A stretch of 64,000 nucleotides of DNA from an uncultured Flavobacteriales bacterium (lineage in GTDB: Bacteria > Bacteroidota > Bacteroidia > CAIKAF01). The first letter of the stretch is position 1; the number at the start of each line of letters is the position of its first letter. The stretch covers positions 1 through 64,000 of the forward strand of contig CAIKAF010000019.1 of NCBI GenBank assembly GCA_903825395.1. The letters are read 5' to 3'. The position numbers and the translations under genes were made by a program. Below the pieces are notes generated by a model. That model saw only the letters and a program-made list of their open reading frames with translations, made no database searches and was not told where the DNA came from. Below, in pieces: positions 9,208 to 18,064 of the stretch.

Positions 9208-9432
9208 TTAACTTAGTTTTTTTGCTACATAGCCTATGGCCAGCAGAACAAAGATAAGAATGCAAATGGGAGCTGCCAGTGTAGTGTTCCAGCGTTCATT
9301 TAGGTAGCTCCCTATCCAGGTTCCTGCAGCAATGAAGCCCAGCATTTGAAGACCAAGGCCGGTGTATTTCAAAATCTGGACGCTTTTTTTTTCTTCAGAA
9401 GGCTTCACGGCTGAACATTTAGCATGGTGCAT
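9208..9432 (-). CDS. atpZ: AtpZ/AtpI family F-type ATPase accessory protein
   Basis: A 74-residue protein with a short charged N-terminus and two membrane helices joined by GSYLNERWNT, the usual AtpZ hairpin (KYTGLGLQMLGFIAAGTWIGSYL, then a helix ending GYVAKKLS). AtpZ/AtpI proteins support assembly of the ATP synthase rotor ring and may carry Mg2+ or Ca2+. The ATG at 9432 overlaps the bactofilin gene by 28 bases. The GTG at 9408 would instead give a 4-base GTGA overlap with the bactofilin stop and remove an atypical MHHAKCSA leader, so it may be the true start. The atpB-atpE-atpF genes that usually follow are absent from this locus. Confidence 0.8.
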   Translation of the reverse strand: MHHAKCSAVKPSEEKKSVQILKYTGLGLQMLGFIAAGTWIGSYLNERWNTTLAAPICILIFVLLAIGYVAKKLS

Positions 9433-9755
9433 TGACCTTGAAATTGGGCGCCCTGTTCAATTTGAATCAATGCAGTGCTTAAGTTGCCCGATAAAACAGC
9501 TGTTGAACGTAGGGCGCAGCTTTCATGGGCCAGAACATCGCCGGTCAACCGACCCAGCAATTCCAAGTGCTGACATTCAATGTTCCCAACAATAAAAGCG
9601 TTTTTACCAATGACCAAGCGCCCTGTACACTGAATATTGCCTTCAACCTTTCCGTCAATGCGCAGGCTTTCTTTGGCTTCGATGTTCCCTTGAATCGCGG
9701 TTGATTCGTTGATGAGATTGGGAGAATCAGTTGTTGTTGCGGTTCGCTTTAGCAT
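9405..9755 (-). CDS. Bactofilin (polymer-forming cytoskeletal protein)
   Basis: A 116-residue protein made almost entirely of the bactofilin beta-helix (DUF583): ESTAIQGNIEAKESLRIDGK, VEGNIQCTGRLVIGKNAFIV, GNIECQHLELLGRLTGDV, with glycine and hydrophobic residues recurring roughly every 6 residues. Bactofilins polymerise without nucleotides into filaments near the membrane and position cell-wall or envelope machinery. It sits 6 bases after sprE and overlaps atpZ, an order I know from other Flavobacteriia, so the genes are very likely one transcript. The N-terminal 15 residues are polar and unstructured, as usual for the family. Confidence 0.88.
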   Translation of the reverse strand: MLKRTATTTDSPNLINESTAIQGNIEAKESLRIDGKVEGNIQCTGRLVIGKNAFIVGNIECQHLELLGRLTGDVLAHESCALRSTAVLSGNLSTALIQIEQGAQFQGQCTMLNVQP

Positions 9756-9761
9756 TCGGAA

Positions 9762-12308
9762 TCATTTGTAATGTTCCTCAGTCCATTTTTTGAAGGCCGG
9801 AATGTCTTGTTCTTTGAACAACAGCCCCAGGTTTGGGATGGAGGTGGGCAGCAGCAGCACTTCCTTTTTTCCAAAGGCGGCCCGGATGGCGGGATCTTTG
9901 GTGGCCGCCTGAACATAATTTATCGCGTCTTTGGCATCGTTGAATTTACGCAGGGTTAGTAACTGCGTTTTTTTGCCAAGAACAGTGTTTGAAATGGTTA
10001 TGTTTTTGCTTTTAAATGCCAGGGCATTGAAGTTGCTAATTGCTGTTTTTAGGGGCTCGGGATTAAACCCTGCATCATCGACTACCGCCACGACCATGTG
10101 CTGCAGGTTTTCCCGATAGGCGTAGGGTAGGGGTTTTTCGGTCTTGCCCGCTAAGGTGTCGGCGGGGAGTGCTTCTGGTTTTGCCTTTGCCTCTGTGGTA
10201 ATTCCTAAAAGTGCCAGTAATCGTTCGGCGGTTTCTGCCGATTCGCTGTTGGGATGCTTGGTTTGAATCCCTTTAAGTCCTTCAATGAATGGCTCCTTTT
10301 TAGTGGTGTCTCTTAGAGCCAGCACTTCGAGTAAATCAAACCGGTGTAGAATGGAACTGTTGGGGAGGTCGCGCTGTGCCGTTTTTACCAGTTGTAGGCA
10401 GGCGGCCATATTCCCGGCCTTGTAATGGGCATAGGCTTCTTTGTATAGAGGTTGAGCTTTATTGGCCTCTGCTTCCAATTTAGCCAAGTAATTGGGGTCA
10501 GATAATAGTTGAGCATATTGACTGTTGGGATAATCGCGAACAATTCGATTTTTTAGGGCATCGGCCTTAGCCGTTTGATTGGTTCCAAGCAGATTTAAGT
10601 ACCATTGGTACAGGGCCAAGGGGTTGTGCCGGCTGGGATTAAAGCGGGTATCTAGCTGTTGGAACGTTTCATTGGAGCGGACATTGTCTTGCAGTTTATC
10701 CTTATACACCTGAGCCAAGGCGTAGAGGGCGTCTTCAATGGAAAGGAGGGCGGATTTTTTAGCAGAATCCGACATGGGCAATTCGCTCAAATAGGTATCG
10801 GGGTTGTAGCGTTGGGCTAGCAGATTTGTGGAACTATCGGATTGGTCTTCGCCGCCAGCCGAGGCTCCGCCGCGGTACCGCCGCCAATTGTCAACCAAGG
10901 GCCTATTCCCCCACACTTTTTTAAACTCTTCAGCCCCCATAAGTTTGGCTTGTGGGTTGGTGAAGTACCAGGCTCCCGTAGGACCATCAGTTCCAACGGC
11001 TTGCTGACCTTCTTCTTTTCTTTTTTTTGCCTCTTCATCTGCGCGTTGCAGCTCAGCCACATATTTTTCGGCCCAGCGAATGCGTTCTTTTTCAGGCAGT
11101 GCAGCCAAATTCAATAGGCTATCTTGGGTTTGGATGGTTGTTAGATGCAAGACGGCCTCGGCCAGATTGTCGCGCAATCGAACCACCTCATCATACCTGG
11201 GGTGTTCTTTGTTCAGCAAAGCGGCGCATGAATCGTAATAGGCTTGAGCTTCCGGATAATTTGGTAATTCCAACGACAAGTCGGCCAAACTTAAATAGGC
11301 TGAAGATTTTTGGGCTGAATTTTCTGTAGAGGCAGCAATCGATTTTTTGAAATGGCCGATGGCTTCTTTTCGTTTTTTTTCCTTTAAATCCAACAGCGCT
11401 AAAGCGTAGTAAATTTGGTCGCGGTATTCGATGTTTTTATCGTCTTTGAGCATTTTGGCAAACATCTTGCGCAGGCTTTCTGCGTTTTTGTTGCCGGCAT
11501 TGTTGGCCATCCGAATTTGCGTCTGGAATTCCATGGCGTATTCGGGTTTGGTATCAAGGCAAGCCTGAAAGGAATTGAAAGCGGCCTCTTGCTCTCCCTT
11601 AAATTCATGCAATTGCCCAAGGATAAAGTGGTACCTGGACAAGTTTGGTTTTCGTTTTTCTAATTTAACGGCATCGCTCAATAAATCTATGGCTTCCGGG
11701 TACCTACTTTGAAGAATAAAGTACTCGGCCTGAGCGGCATAAAAATCACTAATTTGCTCTTTATCTAAGACCTCTTTGTCTACAGATCGAATGGCTGCGC
11801 GTGCCTGGGCAAATTCTTTTTGCTGGTTGTACAAACGAATCAGCCAAATTTTCGAAGTGTTTCTGCTTTTTTCTGACTCCGTTTCGGCTGCCGCATAGGT
11901 AAACTGTCCGGCGGCTAGGTAATATTCTTTTTTATAGAAATTCCCGATGGCCATAATTCGGTAGCAATCATCAATCCAAGAATTGCATTGTTTGCCATTG
12001 ATAAGCATACTGTGCTTTTTAATCATCAGTCCTCCCTTTTCAATGGCTTTTTCAGCGTACGAATTGATGGGAGTCCATTGGTCTTCTCTGCCTTCAGGAA
12101 AGACGGGCAGGATTAGGGCAAAATTATCTTTGCGGTCTTTTAAAACGGCTAATTTCCCCTCCTTCAGGGCTTCATTTCCGTTGAAGTAACCGTTGTACCT
12201 AGTGTTGAGTCGATGCCAAAATCGACTTAATTTCGTGTCTTTCCGTACGGAACATGCGCTGAGCAACATCAGCAGAAAATAACCCCAAACAGGCAGCCTT
12301 TGTTTCAT
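9762..12308 (-). CDS. sprE: T9SS periplasmic lipoprotein SprE/PorW
   Basis: An 848-residue lipoprotein. The signal ends LLMLLSAC, giving a lipidated cysteine near residue 19. The N-terminal region (SRFWHRLNTRYNGYFNGNEA, KHSMLINGKQCNSWIDDCY) is typical of SprE/PorW. Helical TPR units with YPEA- and YxxAQAYYDSC-type repeats fill about residues 125-720, and a small alpha/beta domain closes the protein. SprE/PorW is required for T9SS secretion and gliding in Flavobacterium johnsoniae and Porphyromonas gingivalis, where it links the trans-envelope motor (PorL/M) to outer-membrane components. Its start overlaps the stop of the preceding small lipoprotein by 4 bases (ATGA), and bactofilin and atpZ follow. 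The many cargo proteins in this window presumably depend on it. Confidence 0.9.
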   Translation of the reverse strand: MKQRLPVWGYFLLMLLSACSVRKDTKLSRFWHRLNTRYNGYFNGNEALKEGKLAVLKDRKDNFALILPVFPEGREDQWTPINSYAEKAIEKGGLMIKKHSMLINGKQCNSWIDDCYRIMAIGNFYKKEYYLAAGQFTYAAAETESEKSRNTSKIWLIRLYNQQKEFAQARAAIRSVDKEVLDKEQISDFYAAQAEYFILQSRYPEAIDLLSDAVKLEKRKPNLSRYHFILGQLHEFKGEQEAAFNSFQACLDTKPEYAMEFQTQIRMANNAGNKNAESLRKMFAKMLKDDKNIEYRDQIYYALALLDLKEKKRKEAIGHFKKSIAASTENSAQKSSAYLSLADLSLELPNYPEAQAYYDSCAALLNKEHPRYDEVVRLRDNLAEAVLHLTTIQTQDSLLNLAALPEKERIRWAEKYVAELQRADEEAKKRKEEGQQAVGTDGPTGAWYFTNPQAKLMGAEEFKKVWGNRPLVDNWRRYRGGASAGGEDQSDSSTNLLAQRYNPDTYLSELPMSDSAKKSALLSIEDALYALAQVYKDKLQDNVRSNETFQQLDTRFNPSRHNPLALYQWYLNLLGTNQTAKADALKNRIVRDYPNSQYAQLLSDPNYLAKLEAEANKAQPLYKEAYAHYKAGNMAACLQLVKTAQRDLPNSSILHRFDLLEVLALRDTTKKEPFIEGLKGIQTKHPNSESAETAERLLALLGITTEAKAKPEALPADTLAGKTEKPLPYAYRENLQHMVVAVVDDAGFNPEPLKTAISNFNALAFKSKNITISNTVLGKKTQLLTLRKFNDAKDAINYVQAATKDPAIRAAFGKKEVLLLPTSIPNLGLLFKEQDIPAFKKWTEEHYK

Positions 12309-12535
12309 CTGTTAGCGGGTTCGCAGCCTTGTTCAATGGCCTTATTGCTGAAATCAGACCAACTGAGTTTTGGAACCTGAGGTAGGGCTTCGTACGTATC
12401 TTGGCAAATTAGGGTTTTCGGAAGGGTTCCAGAATGAGCCGTGCAATCCAGACATTCTGGACTGGTACAGGCGCTTAAGAAAGTTCCGACCACCAACGCG
12501 ATTTTTAGATAAACACGTTTAATCAAAGCTGACAA
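12305..12535 (-). CDS. Small lipoprotein upstream of sprE
   Basis: A 76-residue protein whose N-terminus is a lipoprotein signal (KIALVVGTFLSAC), giving a mature peptide of about 50 residues with three more cysteines. I do not recognise a family. The 4-base overlap with sprE and the 12-base gap from the secreted protein upstream favour a real gene in the same operon. A subunit or modifier of SprE is possible but unsupported. Confidence 0.6.
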   Translation of the reverse strand: MSALIKRVYLKIALVVGTFLSACTSPECLDCTAHSGTLPKTLICQDTYEALPQVPKLSWSDFSNKAIEQGCEPANR

Positions 12536-12547
12536 GCTGAAACTCCC

Positions 12548-13294
12548 TTAATGTTGAACAATAAGGCGTCCTGTTCCCAACGTAAGGTTCCCTTTACCGA
12601 TGTTCCAAAGATAAACTCCTGAATTTAAGGCATTCAAGGTCAAAGTAATTTCTTTCTGGTCTTTCTTTAGGGGCATTAGGGCAACGGTTTTTCCACTTAA
12701 ATCGAACAGCCTTAAAATTTCGTTCCCTTCAAGGTTTAATGCTGAGGTTTGGAATGTGACCGCGTTGTTTGCTGGTACGGGGCCAAATGGGATACCGACT
12801 TTAGAGGAATTGTTCGCGATAGAGGTATTTCCGCCACTCACATTAAATATTAAGGTTACATAAACGGAATCGGTCGGGTTTGATGCATCAAAAAAGACAT
12901 AACGGATGGACCATGAACCATTGTTGCCGCCTGGGAAAAAATAAGAATAAAATGAAGCATCCGTAGCTCCGCCTGCAATGTCAACAGTGTCGGTGGCTTG
13001 AGTTGTTACCGGTGCATAGCATTGCACCGACCAGCAAAATTGATTTTCGGAACCACTTGGAACGTTCAATACTTGACGTTTCACCAGAACAGGCTTGGAA
13101 TTTTGTGTTGTGTTGGTCAATTTCCCTTGCCATTTTAGGGGCTCATCGTTCGGGAAAAAGACATTGGCATCTCCCGTGATGTTTACAGTAGAATTGGTGA
13201 CATTCATGCCGTCTTTGTCGGTTATGGAGAATGAAGATTGTGCAAAATTGAGTGCTGCAATGGAAAGAAATCCAAACGTCAAAAGATGTTTCAT
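12548..13294 (-). CDS. T9SS-secreted protein
   Basis: A 248-residue protein with a signal peptide (MKHLLTFGFLSIAALNFAQ), a beta-rich middle part of about 140 residues (residues 20-165) with a WSVQCYAP segment, and a degenerate type A sorting domain from about residue 170 (PFGPVPANN, LRLFDLSGKTV, LNSGVYLWNIG). The usual YPNP is replaced by FGPVPAN. It is the first gene of the minus-strand sprE cluster. The middle domain resembles single-domain secreted proteins common in this phylum, but I cannot name it. Confidence 0.82.
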   Translation of the reverse strand: MKHLLTFGFLSIAALNFAQSSFSITDKDGMNVTNSTVNITGDANVFFPNDEPLKWQGKLTNTTQNSKPVLVKRQVLNVPSGSENQFCWSVQCYAPVTTQATDTVDIAGGATDASFYSYFFPGGNNGSWSIRYVFFDASNPTDSVYVTLIFNVSGGNTSIANNSSKVGIPFGPVPANNAVTFQTSALNLEGNEILRLFDLSGKTVALMPLKKDQKEITLTLNALNSGVYLWNIGKGNLTLGTGRLIVQH

Positions 13295-13503
13295 GCGATG
13301 ATGGGTTAAGACAAACAGGCTTCAAAGATAATCATTTTCCCCACAGCGGACAAGTGGATTTCTAGTCTGTGCCGTTGCCTATACCTGGCAAAATAGCTGC
13401 CGAAAAGAAAAAAATGAAGACATTTTTAAGAACCCACGAATCATTGTAAGGTTTTTTAATGATTTCGTTGGATTCTGTATGTGCGAAGATGCAGCAAACC
13501 ACC

Positions 13504-13511
13504 TACCTTTG
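13504..13511 (+). promoter_or_regulatory. Bacteroidota -7 element
   Basis: TACCTTTG is an exact match to TAnnTTTG, ending 15 bases before the chosen ATG at 13527. The -33 box is weak (TGTG about 20 bases upstream). It argues against the earlier in-frame ATG at 13479, which lies upstream of the element. Confidence 0.45.
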
Positions 13512-13526
13512 TGCAAAATCCTGTGT

Positions 13527-14384
13527 ATGCGTATTCTAACATTTCTAATTCTTCTTTGTTTTGCTTTGCCTCTGACTTCCCAGTCTAGTTTATCAGCAAC
13601 AGGCAGTCAAAAATCGACCACTGAAGTAAAATTTGCCACCATTCATTATTTGGTGCGTCCTCCGTTGGCGATTAAAAGTGAGGCAACTGGAACAGCCATG
13701 CCAAAGGGTATTGAATCCGAAATTTTCATGCAGTTTGTAACGTGGATGAAAGAAACGAAAAACATCGGAATCAAAGTAACCTGGAAAGCGCACACTGATT
13801 TTGACCAATTTTATAAGTCGGTTCGGGAAGGGGACGCATTGACCTTAGGTTTTGGTAACGTAACCATCACAGAACGTAGAAAGCAAGAGGTCGCCTTTTC
13901 ACCAGCCTATTTGAATAACGTCAGCGTTTTTATAACCGACGGTTCCGTTCCCACCATCACCTCAGATGCTCAAATTTCTGAATCTTTGAAAGAGTTGAAT
14001 GGAGTTTCCTCTGCCGGCTCTACCCATGCAGGGTATATGGCCGATTTAAAGCGCACATTCACACCTGCTATGACCTTGGAGTTTGTGGGCGATCAAAACA
14101 ACATTCCTCGAAAAATATTAACCAAACCCGGATATTGCGGGTACGTTGATATTATTACCTATTGGAATTTTATCAAAGAAACCAAGGGATATTTGAAAAT
14201 GCATAGGCACCTGAGTAAGGAGCATGAATCCATTGGATTTGTGATGCCTAAAAGTGGCGAAATGGAGCCGTTTATTAATGAATTCTTCGAATCTGGCTTT
14301 GGGTTTACCTCCACCAAAAAATACCGGGAAATTTTGGAGGCCTATTTGGGCTATGAAATTATTTCCACAGTTGAAGTGAACTAA
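13527..14384 (+). CDS. Periplasmic solute-binding-like protein (SBP_bac_3 fold)
   Basis: A 285-residue protein with a signal peptide (MRILTFLILLCFALPLTS) when started at the ATG that follows a clear -7 element. The mature part resembles extracellular solute-binding proteins of family 3: an early ATIHYLVRPPLAI strand, GIESEIFMQFVTWM helix, a FDQFYKSVREGDALTLGFGNVTIT segment matching the usual 'GD.D......T.T.eR' motif followed by FSPAYLNN, and a C-terminal MEPFINEFFESG helix. No ABC transporter genes are nearby, so it may act alone as a periplasmic sensor or binding protein. The ligand cannot be read from the sequence. Confidence 0.75.
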   Translation: MRILTFLILLCFALPLTSQSSLSATGSQKSTTEVKFATIHYLVRPPLAIKSEATGTAMPKGIESEIFMQFVTWMKETKNIGIKVTWKAHTDFDQFYKSVREGDALTLGFGNVTITERRKQEVAFSPAYLNNVSVFITDGSVPTITSDAQISESLKELNGVSSAGSTHAGYMADLKRTFTPAMTLEFVGDQNNIPRKILTKPGYCGYVDIITYWNFIKETKGYLKMHRHLSKEHESIGFVMPKSGEMEPFINEFFESGFGFTSTKKYREILEAYLGYEIISTVEVN

Positions 14385-14454
14385 GGCAGCATAATGAATG
14401 AATAGCCATTCTGACTCCATTAAATTCCGGATTATGAATGTCGCTATGATTCTG

Positions 14455-14462
14455 TACCTTTG
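14455..14462 (+). promoter_or_regulatory. Bacteroidota -7 element
   Basis: TACCTTTG, an exact TAnnTTTG match, ends 6 bases before the ATG at 14469, implying a very short or absent leader. No good -33 box is visible. Confidence 0.4.
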
Positions 14463-14468
14463 AGGATA

Positions 14469-15068
14469 ATGAAAAGAAGATTTTTATCCCTCTTCCTTTT
14501 AATCCTATTTTCCCTCAGCAATGCTGGAGTGGTTTTGGGTTTGCACACTTGTCTTAAATCCCAAAAAACCGATTTCTCTGTATTCCCGGCTCAAAATCAG
14601 GCCTGTTGTTCGGGGCTCGGGATGGAAAATGAAAATAAGGAGCCGTTCTGCCAAATTTCAAGCGGCGAAGCCGGTTCACTTAATCTTAAAGCAAGTCCCA
14701 TCGATTGCTGTTTGAATGAACAGACCGGGGAAGGGCGCTCTTCGGCTTACGTGTGCGCGGAAAATGAGCCTAGGGCAATAGGCAATAACGAGGGTACAAT
14801 TGACTGTTGTGGGGTAGGATTAGAAAATGAAGCATGTGCGGGAGGAGATTGCTGCCGCGTTGAGCAAGTGGTACTCTTAGACCTGCATCCGCGTTCAATT
14901 CCGGAAACCATGCTTGATTTCGGTTTCGGATTTCTGTTGAACCTTCCGCATTCTATTTTTCGAGGTTTTTCTTGGTCCATATCAGAAATTGAGGTAGTTT
15001 CTGTTTTTAGAACTTATTTAGGGAATCCGGTTACGGTCCTTGAAGTGCTGCAGGTTTGGCGATTATGA
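14469..15068 (+). CDS. Cysteine-rich exported protein, HYC_CC_PP-like, before a TonB receptor
   Basis: A 199-residue protein beginning with a signal or anchor helix (MKRRFLSLFLLILFSLSNAG) followed by LHTCL, which corresponds to the 'HYC' of the HYC_CC_PP family. Four CC pairs follow at intervals, plus single cysteines, within an acidic middle region, and the C-terminal third has aromatic residues (FGFGFLLNLPHSIFRGFSW). Genes of this family usually precede TonB-dependent receptors suspected of transition-metal uptake, and here the receptor starts 69 bases downstream. The cysteine content suggests metal or disulfide chemistry in the periplasm. The four CC pairs seem more than usual for the family. 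An earlier TTG at 14460 is less likely because it falls inside the promoter element. Confidence 0.7.
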   Translation: MKRRFLSLFLLILFSLSNAGVVLGLHTCLKSQKTDFSVFPAQNQACCSGLGMENENKEPFCQISSGEAGSLNLKASPIDCCLNEQTGEGRSSAYVCAENEPRAIGNNEGTIDCCGVGLENEACAGGDCCRVEQVVLLDLHPRSIPETMLDFGFGFLLNLPHSIFRGFSWSISEIEVVSVFRTYLGNPVTVLEVLQVWRL

Positions 15069-15137
15069 AAATGAAATAAATGCATCAAAAGCTTAGGTTT
15101 TTGTCTGTTTTTATTGTTTCATTTTCACGTTTAAACT

Positions 15138-17354
15138 ATGAATTTTAGAACTTTTTTTCTTCCTATCGGATGGGTGTCTATGGCATCGGTTGGGCTTGTT
15201 GGTCAATCGTTTAAAGGCACCGTGAGCGATTCTTTAGATAGACCATTGCCTTCAGCTCGAGTTGTTTGGCTTTTGTCGGCTGGAGGAATTGGCGGAGGTC
15301 ATTACACCGATAGCCTGGGTAGGTTTTCGTTTACCTTGAAAAGCCAACCCGAATCTGTCCGAGCGGTTGTAACTGCTCCCAATTTTTTTTCCGACACAGT
15401 ACTGCTGCAGGCAGGGATACCTTATTCGGTGGTATTGGAGGCCAAAACACTCAATGCGTATGAATTGGTAGTGGAGTCCTTTTCAACCTCCTTATATACT
15501 TCTAAGCCCCAATTCATTGAGAATATTGGATCGGGCGAACTTCGCCGCGCAGCTTGCTGCAACCTTTCTGAATCGTTTGAAACCAATGCCACGGTTGATG
15601 TAGGCTTTACGGATGCTGTTACAGGAGCAAAAACCATTCAACTTCTTGGACTGGATGGTCGGTATGTTTCTATTACATCAGAGCAGCTACCCTCTTTAAG
15701 GGGCTTAGCCTCAGCCTATGGCATTAGCTATATTCCCGGGCCCTGGATGGAATCCATACAAATTTCGAAGGGTTCAGGTTCTGTGGTAAATGGCTTTGAG
15801 TCAATGGCTGGGCAAATCAATGTGGAACTTAAAAAGCCGGAAACTGCAGATTGGTTTTACATGAATGGTTTTTTGAATCATTTGGGGCGTTTTGAAGCAA
15901 CGGTTCAGCACGCAGAGCAAATCAATCCTAGATGGTCTTTCATGACCTTGGTGCATGGGGATTATTTTAAAACGGTAACAGATCGGAATGTGGATGGATT
16001 TTTAGACATTCCTTTTAAAAAATCGGTAAGTGGGATGCATCGGTGGAAATTTCAGGGGAAAAAGATGGAGTCGCAGTTTGGTGCGAAGGTATTGGCAGAA
16101 GAGCGTGAAGGGGGTACCCTCTCGGCATTTCAACAGCCCCAGCTGGGGCCGATTTTTTATGCTGCAGCCTCAACCATACGTGCAGAGGCCTATGGTAAAA
16201 CCGGTTTTTTCTTTGCGGGAAAACCGTACCAATCTCTAGGTCTAATGGTTTCTGGCACCTATCATAATCAACGCGGGCCAATTGCAACCCGAAATTATAC
16301 TGGAAAGGAGTATACCGGATATTTTAACCTGGTGTTTCAATCGCGGATACGGAGCGATAAGCACTCGTTTAAAACCGGGGCCTCATTCTTATACGATGAT
16401 GTGAGCGAAGGGCTTGGAAACACTGAATTTCAGCGCAAAGAAGCGGTCCCCGGCGCCTTTTTTGAGTATACGTGGAAACCATTGGATGCTCTTCAGGTAG
16501 TTACAGGTGGAAGGGTTGACGTACACAATCTCTTTGGAGTTCTGCCCCAGCCTCGGTTTCATTTGCGTTGGGAACCTAAATGCGGATACATCTTCAGGTT
16601 AAGTGGAAGCCGCGGGTTTCGTAGCCCAAATCCTTTTGCCGACAGAATGGGAATGCTTATGACCGGTCGTGAAATTTCCGTGGATTTACCGGAATGGAAA
16701 CCTGAAATCACCTGGACTTACGGAGGCGGTTTTCAATGGGTAAGAACTCTGTTCGGGCGGGATGCTCAAATTACTCTTGATTTTTTTGAGACCAGATTCG
16801 AGCGCCAATTCGTGGCAGACCGAGAAATCAGTGGACAGCTGAGGATGTATTATGTAGAGGGGAGAGGATTTTCGCGGGTAGCACAGGCCAATGTTTCATT
16901 TTTCCCATTGGAACGGTTTGAATTGAGGCTAGGCTGGAAGTGGCAAGACGTTCAGGCTGAATTTCAAGGCCAACTGCAAGATATGCCATTGATGCCGGAC
17001 CACAGGGGGATTTTTACTGCTGGATACAATTGGAAGAAGATTGGTTTTACGGTAGATGGTACATTGCAGCTTATGGGTCCCGGGCGATATCCCATGGTTA
17101 CAGATCCGGGCTTATCGGAGCCTCGACCTTTAACCACTCCTTGGTTTGGCATAGTTCTACTTCAAATGACCAAAAAGCTTGGACCATTTGATGTGTATGC
17201 CGGAGTTGAAAACCTAGCGGATTACCGACAAGAGAATCCATTGGTAGATGCAGGGAATCCAAATGGAGATAATTTTGATGCGTCCTTAGTGTATGCCCCA
17301 ATTTTTGGAAGGACCTTTTACGTAGGGGTTCATTGGAGCCCATTCAAAAAATAG
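15138..17354 (+). CDS. TonB-dependent outer-membrane receptor
   Basis: A 738-residue receptor. A short signal peptide ends near GLVGQS. A carboxypeptidase-regulatory-like domain covers about residues 24-100 (FKGTVSDSLDRPLPSARVVW, TDSLGRFSF). The plug (about 115-240) contains the characteristic ACCNLSESFETN and GAKTIQLLGLDGRYV segments, then GSGSVVNGFESMAGQINVEL. The rest is a 22-strand type beta-barrel ending in the aromatic strand FYVGVHWSPF. Receptors with this plug are often linked to metal transport and to small HYC_CC_PP proteins, consistent with the gene before it. The substrate remains unproven. Confidence 0.9.
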   Translation: MNFRTFFLPIGWVSMASVGLVGQSFKGTVSDSLDRPLPSARVVWLLSAGGIGGGHYTDSLGRFSFTLKSQPESVRAVVTAPNFFSDTVLLQAGIPYSVVLEAKTLNAYELVVESFSTSLYTSKPQFIENIGSGELRRAACCNLSESFETNATVDVGFTDAVTGAKTIQLLGLDGRYVSITSEQLPSLRGLASAYGISYIPGPWMESIQISKGSGSVVNGFESMAGQINVELKKPETADWFYMNGFLNHLGRFEATVQHAEQINPRWSFMTLVHGDYFKTVTDRNVDGFLDIPFKKSVSGMHRWKFQGKKMESQFGAKVLAEEREGGTLSAFQQPQLGPIFYAAASTIRAEAYGKTGFFFAGKPYQSLGLMVSGTYHNQRGPIATRNYTGKEYTGYFNLVFQSRIRSDKHSFKTGASFLYDDVSEGLGNTEFQRKEAVPGAFFEYTWKPLDALQVVTGGRVDVHNLFGVLPQPRFHLRWEPKCGYIFRLSGSRGFRSPNPFADRMGMLMTGREISVDLPEWKPEITWTYGGGFQWVRTLFGRDAQITLDFFETRFERQFVADREISGQLRMYYVEGRGFSRVAQANVSFFPLERFELRLGWKWQDVQAEFQGQLQDMPLMPDHRGIFTAGYNWKKIGFTVDGTLQLMGPGRYPMVTDPGLSEPRPLTTPWFGIVLLQMTKKLGPFDVYAGVENLADYRQENPLVDAGNPNGDNFDASLVYAPIFGRTFYVGVHWSPFKK

Positions 17355-17389
17355 AAGGGGAGAACACCTGACGCCCGGCCCAATGCCCA

Positions 17390-17866
17390 TTATCGGGTTA
17401 AAAATGATGAATACATCCAAACCAATTTTTCTTGGCTTCGAATGTAGTCGCTCATTAACGCGTTGCTGCCTTCGTCTCCGGCATCGGCCGACAGTTCAAG
17501 AATGTGACGCTGCAAAGCGATAATGTTTTGAAAGGAATTCAGAATGTCTTGAACGGATAGCATCCCATCGGCTACATGCTCGCTTTCAGGGATGGATGAC
17601 AGACGTCGATAATCTGAAAATCGATGGATGGGCGCATGGCCTAGGGTTAAGATGCGCTCGGCTACTTCATCTATTTTTAGTTGCAAATCGGTGTACAATT
17701 CTTCGAACTTCAGATGAAGCTCAAAGAATTTTTCGCCTTTTATGTTCCAATGGGCTCCTCTTGTATTTTGATAAAAAATGGAATAGTTGGCCAGCAGTAG
17801 ATTTAATTGTTCGGCTAATGCATTAGATTTTTCAATGTCTAAGCCAATTGAATTTATTGTGGACAT
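17390..17866 (-). CDS. dps: Dps-family ferritin-like protein
   Basis: A 158-residue protein from the ATG at 17866 (a longer start at 17890 adds eight residues). It shows the Dps signature: LNLLLANYSIFYQNTRGAHW, then FFELHLKFEELYTDLQLKIDEVAERI, which supply the His, Asp and Glu of the intersubunit ferroxidase site. Dps proteins form 12-subunit shells that oxidise and store iron with hydrogen peroxide and protect DNA. The basic N-terminal tail seen in DNA-binding members is short here. The gene converges on the TonB receptor and has its own promoter-like element upstream. Confidence 0.93.
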   Translation of the reverse strand: MSTINSIGLDIEKSNALAEQLNLLLANYSIFYQNTRGAHWNIKGEKFFELHLKFEELYTDLQLKIDEVAERILTLGHAPIHRFSDYRRLSSIPESEHVADGMLSVQDILNSFQNIIALQRHILELSADAGDEGSNALMSDYIRSQEKLVWMYSSFLTR

Positions 17867-17919
17867 ATTTCGAGGATTTTTGATTAGCACCCCCTTTTAG
17901 GTTATTTGGTGATTATGAT

Positions 17920-17927
17920 CAAAGGTA
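17920..17927 (-). promoter_or_regulatory. -7 element of dps
   Basis: On the minus strand this reads TACCTTTG, an exact TAnnTTTG match, 53 bases before the dps start at 17866. No clear -33 box. Confidence 0.4.
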
Positions 17928-18064
17928 TTGTTTTATAAAGTTCTTGGGCTTTTATTTTGGAGTAATTTTCTCCCTCTATGCCTTAAAAATGTTTAAATAG
18001 AACTGTTAGATTCAACAGGATATTCAGGTTTTTAGCTAACAAAAAAACATTACATTCAACCTGT

